The notes: generated from the sequence alone by a model not told the origin. Shown: positions 27,451 to 36,698, numbered from the stretch's first letter. The stretch: 64,000 nucleotides of DNA from Candidatus Thiodiazotropha sp. (ex Monitilora ramsayi) (GCA_025655595.1 JAHXIO010000005.1:186001-250000), one strand, 5' to 3'. Translations and numbers: made by a program.

Positions 27451-28317
27451 TCACGACAGTTCTCTGTGCCGGCTCATGACGTTCAGGCCGGTCTCTCTGA
27501 AGTGCCGGGTCAATCGGTCCACCAGATACACAGAACGATGCTGACCGCCGGTACAGCCTATGGCGATGGTGAGATAACTGCGGCCGTCGGCCTCGAAGGT
27601 AGGAATCCAGTGGTCGAAGAAACGGGTCAGATCCTCCATCATCTGGTGTGTTTCCGCCTGGTCGTTGAGGAAGTCCGCAACAGGATTATCCAGCCCTGTC
27701 AGTTGTCTTAACTCGGCCTGCCAGTGGGGGTTGGGCAGGCAACGGACATCAAATACGAAGTCTGCATCTCTGGGTACGCCGTGCTTGAATCCGAAGGATT
27801 CGAAAAGGACTGAAGCTGTATCGCTGTTGCCTCCAATGCGGCTACGGATAAGGTCGCGCAGCTCGTGCTGATTGGTATGTGAGGTATCGATACGCAGGTC
27901 TGCGTTGTTGTTCAGGGGCTGCAGCAGTTCCCGCTCGTGCATAATCGCCTCGTCGAGAGACTGTCTGCCATCGGTTAAAGGGTGCTTACGACGGGTTTCG
28001 CTGAATCGCTTGATCAGGGTATCAGGCTGTGCATCAAGGAACAGCATCGTGCAGTCGATACCCCGTTTGCGTATGTTCTCGGCCAGTGCGGGCAGCTGGG
28101 GTATCTTGCTGGGTTGGCTGCGGGCATCGATACCGACAGCCGTTTTACAGAATATTGGTTCCGGCTCGCTGGTCAGATGCAGGGCGACCGCCTCCAGTAG
28201 CGAGACCGGTAAATTGTCTATGCAGTAGTAACCCATGTCCTCCAGCGTATGCAGGGCGATTGTCTTGCCGGAACCGGACAGACCAGTGACGATTTGTAAT
28301 TTGATGCCGGAATTCAT
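27451..28317 (-). CDS. rapZ: RNase adapter protein RapZ
   Basis: 288 residues. The N-terminal P-loop GLSGSGKT is at residues 12-19, followed by LEDMGYYCIDNLP; the C-terminal RNA-binding domain has FGFKHGVPRDADFVFDVRCLPNPHW and IGCTGGQHRSVYL. In E. coli RapZ delivers the GlmZ small RNA to RNase E and so controls glucosamine-6-phosphate synthase; GlmZ itself is not in the window. Its place between hprK and ptsH fits the common rpoN-linked cluster. Confidence 0.96.
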   Translation of the reverse strand: MNSGIKLQIVTGLSGSGKTIALHTLEDMGYYCIDNLPVSLLEAVALHLTSEPEPIFCKTAVGIDARSQPSKIPQLPALAENIRKRGIDCTMLFLDAQPDTLIKRFSETRRKHPLTDGRQSLDEAIMHERELLQPLNNNADLRIDTSHTNQHELRDLIRSRIGGNSDTASVLFESFGFKHGVPRDADFVFDVRCLPNPHWQAELRQLTGLDNPVADFLNDQAETHQMMEDLTRFFDHWIPTFEADGRSYLTIAIGCTGGQHRSVYLVDRLTRHFRETGLNVMSRHRELS

Positions 28318-28413
28318 GGTTTTAACCTGCTTGAGTGCTTGGTCTGGTCTGATGCTGCAGTTTAGAGCGTCCGTTTTTAGGTTAGCGTAATCGCTACCAA
28401 GCTTGTAGCCGGT

Positions 28414-29364
28414 TCAGCCCCCCTTTTTTGGATGCTGATCGATATGGTTCTGTTGGCGATGAATAAAGTCTTTGGCCGCGTTATAGCCATCGATGGAGAG
28501 CATGTGCTGGCGTACAGCGGTTTCCACCAGGATAGCCAGATTTCTGCCTGCAGCGACCGGCAGGCTGGTCTGGGGAATCTCTACGTCGAGCAGCTTGCGC
28601 AGTGAGTGGCTGCCTTTGAGCCGGTCCATATTATTCAATTTCTCATCATCAAACTTGACGAGGTCGATAATCAGGTGGAGTCGCTTATCGGGCTTGATGG
28701 CGCTGTTGCCGAACATGGCGCGAATGTTGATGAGTCCAAGGCCGCGAACCTCGAGAAAATCCTGCAGGACTTTCGGACAGCGTCCCATGATCGTGTGGTG
28801 ATGAGTCTTGTAGAGTTCTGCGGCATCATCTGCGATCAGTCGATGTCCGCGTGATATCAGTGCCAAGGCCAGCTCACTTTTACCAATAGCCGGATCACCA
28901 CTGAGCAATACGCCCTTGCCCAGTACCTCCATGAAGACGCCGTGTACCAGCAGCGTCTCTCCGGTGGACTGGGAAAACCGTTCGAACAGCCGATCGATTA
29001 CCAGATGATCTGGGCGCTTGGTGGTGATGATGGCGGTTTTGCACTCCGCTGCACGCTGTTTACATTCGGGAGTCGGGTCAAGGCCGTTGGTAAACAGCAG
29101 CGCGACGGGAGGTGGTGTGAACAGCTGCTTCAGGCAGTGATGGTAGTTTTCAGGATCTCCGCTGAGCAAATGCTCCTGCTCAGGGGGGCCGATGATCTGA
29201 ATCTGGTTCGGGCGGATCAAGTTGAGCGGTCCCGCCGGTGTGCCGACATCCGGTTGGTGTCTGTCGTCGTAGATGGGATTGTCTCCGCCACATCCATCCC
29301 AGGAAAAATCCAGCTCCACGCTCAGGGCGTCGATGAGTTCCTGAACGGTGCGAATCGATTTCAT
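28414..29364 (-). CDS. hprK: HPr kinase/phosphorylase
   Basis: 316 residues, a bifunctional enzyme that adds phosphate to, or removes it from, Ser46 of HPr. The C-terminal catalytic domain has HGVFMEVLGKGVLLSGDPAIGKSELAL (split here: His141 region, then the P-loop GDPAIGKS at 156-163), the acidic ADD at 178-180 and the family signature EVRGLGLINIRAMFG. hprK is absent from enterics but present in many other proteobacteria. It overlaps ptsN by four bases. Confidence 0.95.
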   Translation of the reverse strand: MKSIRTVQELIDALSVELDFSWDGCGGDNPIYDDRHQPDVGTPAGPLNLIRPNQIQIIGPPEQEHLLSGDPENYHHCLKQLFTPPPVALLFTNGLDPTPECKQRAAECKTAIITTKRPDHLVIDRLFERFSQSTGETLLVHGVFMEVLGKGVLLSGDPAIGKSELALALISRGHRLIADDAAELYKTHHHTIMGRCPKVLQDFLEVRGLGLINIRAMFGNSAIKPDKRLHLIIDLVKFDDEKLNNMDRLKGSHSLRKLLDVEIPQTSLPVAAGRNLAILVETAVRQHMLSIDGYNAAKDFIHRQQNHIDQHPKKGG

Positions 29365-29831
29365 CCGCTGGAGACGGCAGCTTCACGCTGTCGGATGAGT
29401 TGGTAAAGGTCACGATCGGTTTCAGCTTCTCGCAATGCGGTACAAAACGCGCTGTCGCTGAACATGCTGGCGAGCTTTGAAAGAAGTTGAAGATGTTCAT
29501 CGGTGGCCTCTTCCGGGACCAGCATGGCGAAAGCCAGATCGACCGGGTCGCCATCGATGGCGTCGAAATCGATACCCTCATGAAGTGTTACGAATGCCCC
29601 CATGGCCTGGGTGACTTCAGCCATACGGGCATGGGGCAGGGCGATTCCCTTGCCGAGACCTGTGCTGCCGAGTCGTTCACGCTCCAGCAGTGCATCGAAT
29701 ACCAGGTCCTGAGTCAGTTTGGGAACTGGCTCGGCCAATCGTTGGCCGAGCTGTTCCAATACACGCTTTTTACTGGCCGCCTCCAGGTTGCAGCCGATGC
29801 GTTCTTCCAGCAGAAAGCCGTCGGGAAACAT
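29361..29831 (-). CDS. ptsN: PTS IIA-like nitrogen regulatory protein
   Basis: 156 residues, EIIA-Ntr. The phosphorylated His67 is in GKGIALPHAR, with RERLGSTGLG before it. It accepts phosphate through HPr or NPr and regulates potassium transport, sigma-54 genes and other targets in relatives. It overlaps hprK by four bases (ATGA) and follows hpf by 30 bases. Confidence 0.95.
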   Translation of the reverse strand: MFPDGFLLEERIGCNLEAASKKRVLEQLGQRLAEPVPKLTQDLVFDALLERERLGSTGLGKGIALPHARMAEVTQAMGAFVTLHEGIDFDAIDGDPVDLAFAMLVPEEATDEHLQLLSKLASMFSDSAFCTALREAETDRDLYQLIRQREAAVSSG

Positions 29832-29861
29832 GGAGACCTCGCCAGTTAACAGGATGGATGG

Positions 29862-30182
29862 TTATTCCGTCGCGTACTTGACGCCACTGCCTGCGCGGTG
29901 GCTTTTCATTTTCTCCTTGTGTTTGATTACTTGCCTGTCCAATTTGTCGGTCAGAACATCGATCGCAGCGTACATATCTTCATGCACTGAGTCGGCGAAC
30001 ACATTGGCGCCGTTGACGTGCATGGTGGCCTCTGCCTTCTGCCTCATCTTTTCCACGCTCAAAATGACATGCACATTGGTCACGTTATCGAAATGGCGTT
30101 CGAGACGCTCGAACTTATTGTCAACGTAGTTCTTCAAGGCATCTGTGACGTCTACATGATGACCGGTCAGGCTAATTTGCAT
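29862..30182 (-). CDS. hpf: Ribosome hibernation promoting factor
   Basis: 106 residues from the ATG at 30182, preceded by AGGAG; a longer frame upstream has no such site. Short-form HPF binds the 30S subunit and helps form 100S dimers in stationary phase. Family features: MQISLTGHHVDVTDALKNYV at the start and ADSVHEDMYAAIDVLTDKLDRQ in the second half. It sits between rpoN and ptsN as in E. coli. Confidence 0.95.
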   Translation of the reverse strand: MQISLTGHHVDVTDALKNYVDNKFERLERHFDNVTNVHVILSVEKMRQKAEATMHVNGANVFADSVHEDMYAAIDVLTDKLDRQVIKHKEKMKSHRAGSGVKYATE

Positions 30183-30344
30183 ATTTTTCTCCTGTGCTTT
30201 GATGAGAGACCTCATCATCCAGCCTGATGTTTTCGGGTGGTCTGTGTGATGGGTCGGTCCAACGACGCGATATGCCTTGTGCATGTTTGCATCCGCATTC
30301 GGTCGTTGTCGCGGCTTAGGGCTAGGACCCATCTCCAGACTTAC

Positions 30345-31835
30345 CTAAATCAGGCGTTTTCGCTCATTCGATGGCGGTATGCTCATCGACTCGCGGTACT
30401 TGGCCACCGTACGTCGGGCCACTTCGATACCCTGGTCCGATAGTAAGGTAGCAATTTTGTTGTCGCTGAGTGGCTTATTCGGCAGCTCAGCGGCAATCAA
30501 TTTTTTAATCAGTGCGCGAATAGCGGTGGAGGAGCACTCTCCGCCGGCGCTGGTACTGACGTGACTAGAGAAGAAATACTTGAATTCCAGTGTACCCCTG
30601 GGAGTGTGCATGTATTTCTGCGTGGTCACCCTTGAAATAGTCGATTCGTGCATCTCAAGGGCTTCCGCGATATCTCTGAGTACCAGCGGTTTCATCGCCT
30701 CTTCTCCATGTTCGAAGAAACCTCGCTGATATTCAACTATTTTACTGGCCACCCGCAGGATGGTTTCATTGCGGCTCATCAGGCTCTTGATGAACCATCG
30801 CGCTTCCTGCAGATGGTTTTTCAGGAAGGTATTGTCTTCGCTTTGGTCGGCCCGCCGGATAAGGTTGGCGTAGTCGTTGTTGACGCGCAGTTTGGGTGTG
30901 GATTCGGCGTTCAATTCCACCAGCCAGCGTCCGTTGCGTTTGCTGACAAAGACGTCGGGGACCACATACTCCGGCTCGCTCTGCGCGATGGAGGTGCCGG
31001 GCCTGGGATTGAGAGAGCGGATCAGCTGCATGATCTCACTGAGTTCGTCGTCACTCACCTTAAGGCGGCGCTTGATCTGATTTTGGTCCTGACTGGCCAG
31101 GTGGTTGAAATAGTCCCGGCAGAGTCGAATCGCCTGATCCACGAGGGGCGTCGCAGGCGGTAGCTGCTCCAGTTGGATCAACAGGCACTCCTGGGGATTT
31201 CTGGCGGCGATACCGGGTGGATCGAATGCCTGGATTCGGTGCAGTACCGCCTCGAGGTCTTCCAGGGTGATTTCTTCGTCCTGTGGGTCGAGGGATTGCA
31301 GGATCTCTTCCAGGTTGCCGGTGAAATATCCGTCATCGCTGATGCTGTCGATCAGGGTGGTGGCGATCAGATGGTCCTGGGGCGTAAAAGGGGTCAGGTT
31401 CATCTGCCAGACCAGGTGCTCATGCAGGGTGGGTGCTCCGCTGCGCTGAGTAAAATAGTCGTTGTCGGTTGCCTCGCTGCTTCCGCTGCTGGTGGGTAGA
31501 TAACTATCGTAGACATCAGTCCACTCGCTGTCGACGGGTAGATCCTCCGTCAGCTGGGCGGCATCTGTCTGAATCTCCTTTTCGTTGTTGATGTCGTTGC
31601 CTTCCTGGCTCTCGGTCTTGCGCTCATCCCGTATTTTGGTCTCGGTGTCATCTGCCTCTTTCTGATTGTTATGCCGATGTTCCTCTTCTGTATCCAACAA
31701 AGGGTTGGTCTCCAGGGCCTCCTGTATCTCCTGGCTGAGGTCGAGCGCGGAGAGCTGCAACAGGCGGATAGCCTGCTGTAACTGAGGGGTCATGGTGAGA
31801 TGTTGGCCGAGGCGGAGCTGGAGAGTCTGCTTCAT
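30345..31835 (-). CDS. rpoN: RNA polymerase sigma-54 factor
   Basis: 496 residues. Region I (LRLGQHLTMTPQLQQAIRLL) interacts with enhancer-binding activators. The middle is acidic, as usual for region II, and the C-terminus has a helix-turn-helix (DIAEALEMHESTISRVTTQKYM) and the RpoN box ARRTVAKYRES that reads the -24 element. It lies after lptB and before hpf, the conserved arrangement. Confidence 0.97.
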   Translation of the reverse strand: MKQTLQLRLGQHLTMTPQLQQAIRLLQLSALDLSQEIQEALETNPLLDTEEEHRHNNQKEADDTETKIRDERKTESQEGNDINNEKEIQTDAAQLTEDLPVDSEWTDVYDSYLPTSSGSSEATDNDYFTQRSGAPTLHEHLVWQMNLTPFTPQDHLIATTLIDSISDDGYFTGNLEEILQSLDPQDEEITLEDLEAVLHRIQAFDPPGIAARNPQECLLIQLEQLPPATPLVDQAIRLCRDYFNHLASQDQNQIKRRLKVSDDELSEIMQLIRSLNPRPGTSIAQSEPEYVVPDVFVSKRNGRWLVELNAESTPKLRVNNDYANLIRRADQSEDNTFLKNHLQEARWFIKSLMSRNETILRVASKIVEYQRGFFEHGEEAMKPLVLRDIAEALEMHESTISRVTTQKYMHTPRGTLEFKYFFSSHVSTSAGGECSSTAIRALIKKLIAAELPNKPLSDNKIATLLSDQGIEVARRTVAKYRESMSIPPSNERKRLI

Positions 31836-31894
31836 TGCAGAGATGTCTGTTAAACCTGGTATGTTATTTGTATGTCTTTAATCTCATTCTAGCT

Positions 31895-31913
31895 AAAAAA
31901 ACCCGGGGGGGGT
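31895..31913 (-). terminator. G8/A7 tract, possible weak terminator between lptB and rpoN
   Basis: On the minus strand this reads ACCC, four C, GGGT, then seven T in total: a four-base-pair stem with a C-only loop and a T run. It lies 60 bases upstream of rpoN and 105 bases after lptB. The stem is short, so termination would be partial at most. The run of eight G (31905-31912, plus strand) is slippage-prone. Confidence 0.35.
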
Positions 31914-31937
31914 AATAGATTCTTTTTCGCTAAATGA

Positions 31938-31986
31938 CCCTTCTCAATAGTGGATTTTGTCTGAATGATCGAGGAAATGAGAAGGG
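31938..31986. repeat. 9-bp inverted repeat between lptB and rpoN
   Basis: CCCTTCTCA at 31938-31946 and TGAGAAGGG at 31978-31986 are exact reverse complements, 31 bases apart. No T run follows on the minus strand. It may be an RNA stem that shields the end of the lpt message, or part of the rpoN control region. Confidence 0.45.
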
Positions 31987-32017
31987 GGCATTGAATATTC
32001 TTGCCTATCCCTTTCAT

Positions 32018-32743
32018 TTACATAGTGAAATCTTCTCCAAGATAGACTGAGCGAACCTGCGGGTCGGCGAGAATATCCTCTGTCGGGCCCTCTGCAAGTA
32101 CCGATCCGGTGCTGATGATGTAGGCGCGGTCGCAGATATCCAGGGTCTCCCGGACATTGTGGTCGGTGATCAGGACGCCAATCTCCAATGATTTGAGATG
32201 CTGAATGATTTTCTTGATATCGATTACCGCCAAGGGGTCCACACCGGCAAAAGGTTCATCCAGCAGTACAAAACGGGGTTGTATCGAGAGTGCTCGTGCG
32301 ATCTCCAGTCGTCTTCTCTCACCGCCTGAGAGGCTCATGGCCAGGCTTTCGCGCAGATGGGCGATACCGAACTCCTCAAGCAGCCGGTCGCAGCGCTCAT
32401 GCCTGGCTGCCTTGTCCAGCTCCTTGCGAGTCTCCAGTATGGCAAGGATGTTCTCCTCCACGTTGAGTCGGCGGAAGACCGAGGCCTCCTGTGCCAGGTA
32501 ACCGATCCCAAGGCGGGCGCGCTGATGCATCGGCAGGTCGCTCAAGTCCCGTCCGTCCAGTAGAACCTGTCCCTTATCGGCTCGGATCAATCCGACGATC
32601 ATGTAAAAGCTGGTGGTTTTTCCTGCGCCGTTGGGTCCGAGCAGGCCGACCACCTCGCCGCTGCGGACCGACAGGGACACGCCATCCACGACACTACGTT
32701 TCCGATACTGCTTTTCGAGCCCTTCAGCTTGCAGCAGGCTCAT
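32018..32743 (-). CDS. lptB: LPS export ABC transporter ATP-binding protein LptB
   Basis: 241 residues, the ATPase that powers LPS extraction with LptFG. Walker A GPNGAGKT, signature [16 protein letters not shown], Walker [14 protein letters not shown] and the switch His in LITDHNV are all present, and the LptB-type [12 protein letters not shown] loop is clear. It overlaps lptA by four bases. LptF and LptG are not in the window. Confidence 0.97.
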   Translation of the reverse strand: MSLLQAEGLEKQYRKRSVVDGVSLSVRSGEVVGLLGPNGAGKTTSFYMIVGLIRADKGQVLLDGRDLSDLPMHQRARLGIGYLAQEASVFRRLNVEENILAILETRKELDKAARHERCDRLLEEFGIAHLRESLAMSLSGGERRRLEIARALSIQPRFVLLDEPFAGVDPLAVIDIKKIIQHLKSLEIGVLITDHNVRETLDICDRAYIISTGSVLAEGPTEDILADPQVRSVYLGEDFTM

Positions 32744-33249
32744 GGGATTGTTTTCTTCTGCGGTTCGATGATGACCTGCACCCGCTGTTTTCCGTCTGCA
32801 CTGCCGCCGGCCTTGACCTGCGAGGAGGCGCGATTGTAGAGAATGCGATCACTGCGGAACTGGTCAACGCCCTGCTCCAGGACTGCATCATCAAACAGCA
32901 GCAGCTCGTCACGGTCGACGTAGAACTCGGCCCGCAAGGCCTGCCCGCGAACCTCGACCTGTTCGTCATTCAGCTGGCGAAACCGGGTGGGTTTGCCCTC
33001 GCTGGTGAGCTTGTTCGTCTTGCCGTCCCGGCGATAGATCCAAAGTTTGTCGGCCCAGAGCTTGAGGCTGCCTTGGGTGATGATCACGTTACCCTCATAG
33101 AGGCTGACGCCCGTGCCTTCGTCGATGGAAACGCTATCGGCCTCCAAGTGCATGGGCTGATCGCGGTCGCTGCTAAGCGCCAATAGTGTGAATGGCCAAA
33201 TCAGGCCGAGCAGTAAAAACGGATAACAGTGTGTTCTAATCGAATACAT
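32740..33249 (-). CDS. lptA: LPS transport periplasmic protein LptA
   Basis: 169 residues with an N-terminal signal segment (about 1-25). The mature chain shows the OstA jellyroll pattern: [38 protein letters not shown] in successive strands, and a late [18 protein letters not shown]. LptA bridges LptC in the inner membrane to LptDE in the outer membrane. Overlaps lptB by four and lptC by 14 bases. Confidence 0.94.
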   Translation of the reverse strand: MYSIRTHCYPFLLLGLIWPFTLLALSSDRDQPMHLEADSVSIDEGTGVSLYEGNVIITQGSLKLWADKLWIYRRDGKTNKLTSEGKPTRFRQLNDEQVEVRGQALRAEFYVDRDELLLFDDAVLEQGVDQFRSDRILYNRASSQVKAGGSADGKQRVQVIIEPQKKTIP

Positions 33250-33799
33250 ACCGACCTCTGACCTGGCTGAGAAGATGGATTTTAGCCGGTGTCTTCAACC
33301 AGCCTTCCATGCCAATGGCCTTGATCCATTGTTGGTTACTGTCTACACGAACCGGAGCATCCGTTGTGGCGTGGGCTGACCTGGTCTCTACGGTGAGGTC
33401 ACTGGTAACGATGTGGTAGGGCGCGTGCAGTTCAGTTCCTTGTCGATCCATTACTACCTCACCCGGCATGAAGATGGTCTCTGTATCGTGGTTAGCGAAA
33501 GCCTTCTCTGCCTGGATCTGCCACGGCGGCGTCTCTGGATTGTATCGCCAGAGCACGGGCTTGATGAGTGTTGCGGTGGCGGTTGATTCAAAGTGCTCCA
33601 TGTGAGGGGTTTCCAGCGTCTGTACGAGCCTCCCGTCGGTACCGTAGGTGCGCACTTTCAGCTGTTCGGCGTAATAATCCGGTTTTTCAACGGCCACGCT
33701 CCGGGTCTCGGGTGGTGGTGTCAGTATCTCCCTCAGCCACCAGCCAATACTCAGTAGAGCGGCCAATAACAGACTGATACTGAGTAGATGCCGTTTCAA
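33236..33799 (-). CDS. lptC: LPS export protein LptC
   Basis: 187 residues. The best start is TTG at 33799, in a TTGA overlap with the kdsC stop; it gives LKRHLLSISLLLAALLSIGWW, the single N-terminal membrane helix expected for LptC. A longer GTG start at 33856 would lie inside kdsC. The periplasmic part has PDYYAEQLKVRTYGTDG and the strand pattern that receives LPS from LptFG. Confidence 0.9.
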   Translation of the reverse strand: MKRHLLSISLLLAALLSIGWWLREILTPPPETRSVAVEKPDYYAEQLKVRTYGTDGRLVQTLETPHMEHFESTATATLIKPVLWRYNPETPPWQIQAEKAFANHDTETIFMPGEVVMDRQGTELHAPYHIVTSDLTVETRSAHATTDAPVRVDSNQQWIKAIGMEGWLKTPAKIHLLSQVRGRYVFD

Positions 33800-34317
33800 A
33801 GATAGTGTTCCAGGGCCGGGTTGAGCGTACCCTGGGCCTCCATGATCATTTCGCACACATCACGCCCTGCACCGCGCCCCCCTGCGTTGGGTGTCTGCCA
33901 ATGGGAATGTTGTTTTACCAGTGGATGCGCGTCATTGACGGCAATTGCCAGGCCCACACGACGCATGATCGGCAGATCGACCACATCGTCCCCCACATAG
34001 GCTACCTGCTCGTCACGCAGTCCCAGCTTATCGCGCAACTCCTCAAAGGCGGGCAGCTTCTCGAGCTTGCCCTGATAGACGTGTTCCACGCCCAGGCTTT
34101 CCATGCGGATTCGCACGACTTCCGAGGTGCGGCCGGTAATGATGCCTATGATGACTCCGCTTTGTTGCAACATCTTCATGCCGTGTCCGTCACGGGAGTT
34201 GAATGCCTTGTACTCCTGTCCGTCATCGCCCAGGTACAGGCTGCCGTCTGTGAGTACGCCATCCACATCGAATACCACAAGTTTGATCTCTTGCGCTTTA
34301 CTTTGAATATCCTGCAC
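33796..34317 (-). CDS. kdsC: 3-deoxy-D-manno-octulosonate 8-phosphate phosphatase
   Basis: 173 residues, a small tetrameric HAD phosphatase of Kdo synthesis. Motif I is FDVDGVLTDG, motif II is IGIITGRTSE, and motif IV is YVGDDVVDLPIMRRVGLAIAV. It removes the phosphate from Kdo 8-phosphate. It starts 19 bases after kdsD and is coupled to lptC, as in the E. coli yrb-lpt cluster. Confidence 0.96.
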   Translation of the reverse strand: MQDIQSKAQEIKLVVFDVDGVLTDGSLYLGDDGQEYKAFNSRDGHGMKMLQQSGVIIGIITGRTSEVVRIRMESLGVEHVYQGKLEKLPAFEELRDKLGLRDEQVAYVGDDVVDLPIMRRVGLAIAVNDAHPLVKQHSHWQTPNAGGRGAGRDVCEMIMEAQGTLNPALEHYL

Positions 34318-34336
34318 TGAAATCTCCCCGAAATCT

Positions 34337-35335
34337 CTACATTACGCCGGCTCTCAGCAGGTCGTGCATATTGAATGCCCCGACCAGTTGCTGCTCATCG
34401 TCCACCACCAGCAGGCCGTTTATTTTATTTTCATCCATCATCTGCAAGGCTTCAGCCGCGAGCATATTGGGTGGTGCGGTCTTGCAGTTTTTGGTCATTA
34501 CTTCACTCACTTGCAGGCGATGAATATCGACGGGATTATTCAGTGTGCGTCGAAGGTCTCCATCGGTAAAGAGTCCGGCAAGACAGCCATCACCATCGAC
34601 CACCGCGGTCATGCCGAGCCCCTTGGCCGACATCATCTCCAGGGCGTCATGGAGAGTGGCTCCAATATCGACTACAGGCAAGGCATCTCCTGTATGCATG
34701 ATATCGCTGACATGCAGTAACAGGCGTCTACCCAGACTGCCACCCGGATGGGAGAGCGCGAAATCCTCTGCCGTAAAGCCTCGGGCCTGCAATAGGGCAA
34801 CTGCGAGTGCATCACCCATTACCAGGGCTGCTGTGGTACTGCTAGTGGGTGCGAGACCAAGTGGACAGGCCTCCTTTTCAACACTGACATCGATATGGAC
34901 TTCCGACTCCCTTGCCAGGATTGACTGAGGGTTTCCGGTCATGGCAATGAGGGGTGTGCCCAGGCGCTTTAACAGCGGCAGGATGGTGAGCAGTTCGTTT
35001 GTCTCTCCCGAATTGGACAGAGCCAGCACAACATCCTGAGGGGTGATCATGCCAAGGTCGCCATGGCTCGCCTCACCTGGATGAACAAAGAAAGCCGGGC
35101 TGCCGGTACTTGCAAGCGTGGCTGCGAGTTTGCTGCCGATATGGCCTGACTTGCCCATTCCGGTCACGACGATCCTGCCTTGGCAGTCCAATAAATAGCG
35201 GCAGGCCTGGGCAAATCGCTCATCCAGCCGGCTTATCAGATCGGAAATGGCGGCAGCTTCTGTCTCGATGACAGCCCGCCCCAATCCGGTCATCTGTGAA
35301 ATATCCTGTTCGTTGACTTCTACTTTGTTAGTCAT
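34337..35335 (-). CDS. kdsD: Arabinose-5-phosphate isomerase
   Basis: 332 residues: an SIS sugar-isomerase domain (GRIVVTGMGKSGHIGSKLAATLASTG and LALSNSGETNELL) followed by two CBS domains in the C-terminal third. It makes arabinose 5-phosphate from ribulose 5-phosphate, the first step of Kdo formation. Gene order antiporter-kdsD-kdsC-lptCAB-rpoN is conserved with enterics. Confidence 0.96.
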   Translation of the reverse strand: MTNKVEVNEQDISQMTGLGRAVIETEAAAISDLISRLDERFAQACRYLLDCQGRIVVTGMGKSGHIGSKLAATLASTGSPAFFVHPGEASHGDLGMITPQDVVLALSNSGETNELLTILPLLKRLGTPLIAMTGNPQSILARESEVHIDVSVEKEACPLGLAPTSSTTAALVMGDALAVALLQARGFTAEDFALSHPGGSLGRRLLLHVSDIMHTGDALPVVDIGATLHDALEMMSAKGLGMTAVVDGDGCLAGLFTDGDLRRTLNNPVDIHRLQVSEVMTKNCKTAPPNMLAAEALQMMDENKINGLLVVDDEQQLVGAFNMHDLLRAGVM

Positions 35336-35365
35336 GCTACCGACGCCATCTTTCGTAACATTATA

Positions 35366-36337
35366 TTAGGTGCGAACCAGGGAGAAGAATAACAGAGACT
35401 GATAGGCGATAAATGCACTCAGCAGAATCAGCCCCTCGAATCGGTTGATACGGCCCTGTCTACCGAAGAAACCGTATCCCATAAAAAACAGTGCGGCTGT
35501 CAACGCAATCATAGTCGGTTGATCCCTGCTGAGCACTTCGGGCAGAAAAGGACCGGGGGCGATAAGCCCGGGCAGACTCAGTACCGCGAGCAGGTTATAG
35601 AGGTTGGAGCCGATGACATTGCCGATGGCGATATCGTGCTCACCCTTGAGTGCGCTCGCGATGCTTGCCGCCAGCTCCGGCAGGCTGGTACCGATGGCGA
35701 CAATGGTAAGACCGATGACCACATCGCTGATGCCCAGGGCGGAAGCGATGTTGGTTGCGCCCCAGACCAGGGTGCGGGAACTGGCAAGCAATGCGACAAG
35801 CCCCAACAGGAGCCAGATGATCGCCTTTCCGGTAGGGACGTCGTGAGGAATTTCTGCGTCGAATTCACTGGCAATGGGATCGGCCTGGCCGGTCTTTGCC
35901 GAATGGAACATCCAGGCCAGAATGCCGCACAGGAGTAGTAGCAGTATGCTGCCGTCGAGCCGATCCAGTGATCCGTCCCACATCAGGGCAAAGCTGATCA
36001 GCGTAACCGCCAGCATGAGTGGGTATTCCCTTTTCAGGACGCTGGAATGGACGGACAAGGGGATGAGCAGTGCGGTAAAACCGAGGATCAATCCAATATT
36101 CGCGATATTCGAGCCGATGGCATTGCCGATGGCGAGCCCGGGATTGCCGTTGAAAGAGGCTATGCTGGAGACGAGGATCTCAGGGGCGGATGTGCCGAAG
36201 CCGACAATCGTCAGGCCGATCATCATGGCAGAGACACCCAGGTTGTTGGCCAGTGCGGCGGCGCCGCTGATAAAGCGGTCCGCACCCCAGACCAGCACGG
36301 CAAGTCCAACGAGTATGGCAAGGCTGCTTAGTAACAT
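35366..36337 (-). CDS. Calcium/sodium antiporter (YrbG family)
   Basis: 323 residues, about ten membrane helices. The two alpha repeats are clear: GFGTSAPEILVSSIAS with GNAIGSNIANIGL, and AIGTSLPELAASIAS with GNVIGSNLYNLL. These line the ion site in K-independent Na/Ca exchangers. It is the first gene of the kds-lpt cluster, as yrbG is in E. coli; why a Ca exchanger sits with LPS genes is unknown. Confidence 0.93.
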   Translation of the reverse strand: MLLSSLAILVGLAVLVWGADRFISGAAALANNLGVSAMMIGLTIVGFGTSAPEILVSSIASFNGNPGLAIGNAIGSNIANIGLILGFTALLIPLSVHSSVLKREYPLMLAVTLISFALMWDGSLDRLDGSILLLLLCGILAWMFHSAKTGQADPIASEFDAEIPHDVPTGKAIIWLLLGLVALLASSRTLVWGATNIASALGISDVVIGLTIVAIGTSLPELAASIASALKGEHDIAIGNVIGSNLYNLLAVLSLPGLIAPGPFLPEVLSRDQPTMIALTAALFFMGYGFFGRQGRINRFEGLILLSAFIAYQSLLFFSLVRT

Positions 36338-36522
36338 TGGAAAATGAACTGCTATTGGCGGTTTAAGGTGATTGTTTTAATTAGGCTATAAATAGTCGCT
36401 GCGAAGTCGTGGGCGATTCATGTTGCCCACATGAAACACCGATTCGGAGCAGGGGGATCATATCAGATTGAGCGATAGATGTAGGCTTGACAAGATCATA
36501 AGAATATAAGAAAATTTAAATA

Positions 36523-36600
36523 TACTGATTCGAAGCTTTCGTATCAGTACTCCTTTGGTGGTTATTCTTAAGCGCGACCTTCCAGGTTGCGCTTTTTTTT
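36523..36600 (+). ncRNA. Candidate two-hairpin small RNA or leader upstream of rplM
   Basis: On the plus strand a hairpin (TACTGAT at 36523-36529 pairing with ATCAGTA at 36543-36549, with a further CG/CG pair inside) is followed 20 bases later by the strong terminator at 36570-36600. TTGACA at 36487-36492 is a good -35 element, but no -10 sits at a standard spacing. No plus-strand coding frame precedes it, since the next gene to the left is on the minus strand. A short RNA ending here, either a free sRNA or an attenuated 5' leader, is the simplest reading. Confidence 0.45.
36570..36600 (+). terminator. Strong intrinsic terminator upstream of rplM
   Basis: AAGCGCGACC (36570-36579), loop TTCCA, GGTTGCGCTT (36585-36594), then T to 36600. 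The stem has ten pairs including G-T pairs. It works only in the plus direction, because the minus side lacks a T run. It ends about 98 bases before the rplM start. Confidence 0.85.
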
Positions 36601-36698
36601 GTCTTGGATTCCGATGGGCCTTGTGCCAAATCTGAGGATCATGTATGATCCGCCGTCTTTTTCGAGACATGACAGTTCCCTATCGGAGCGGTATCTAA

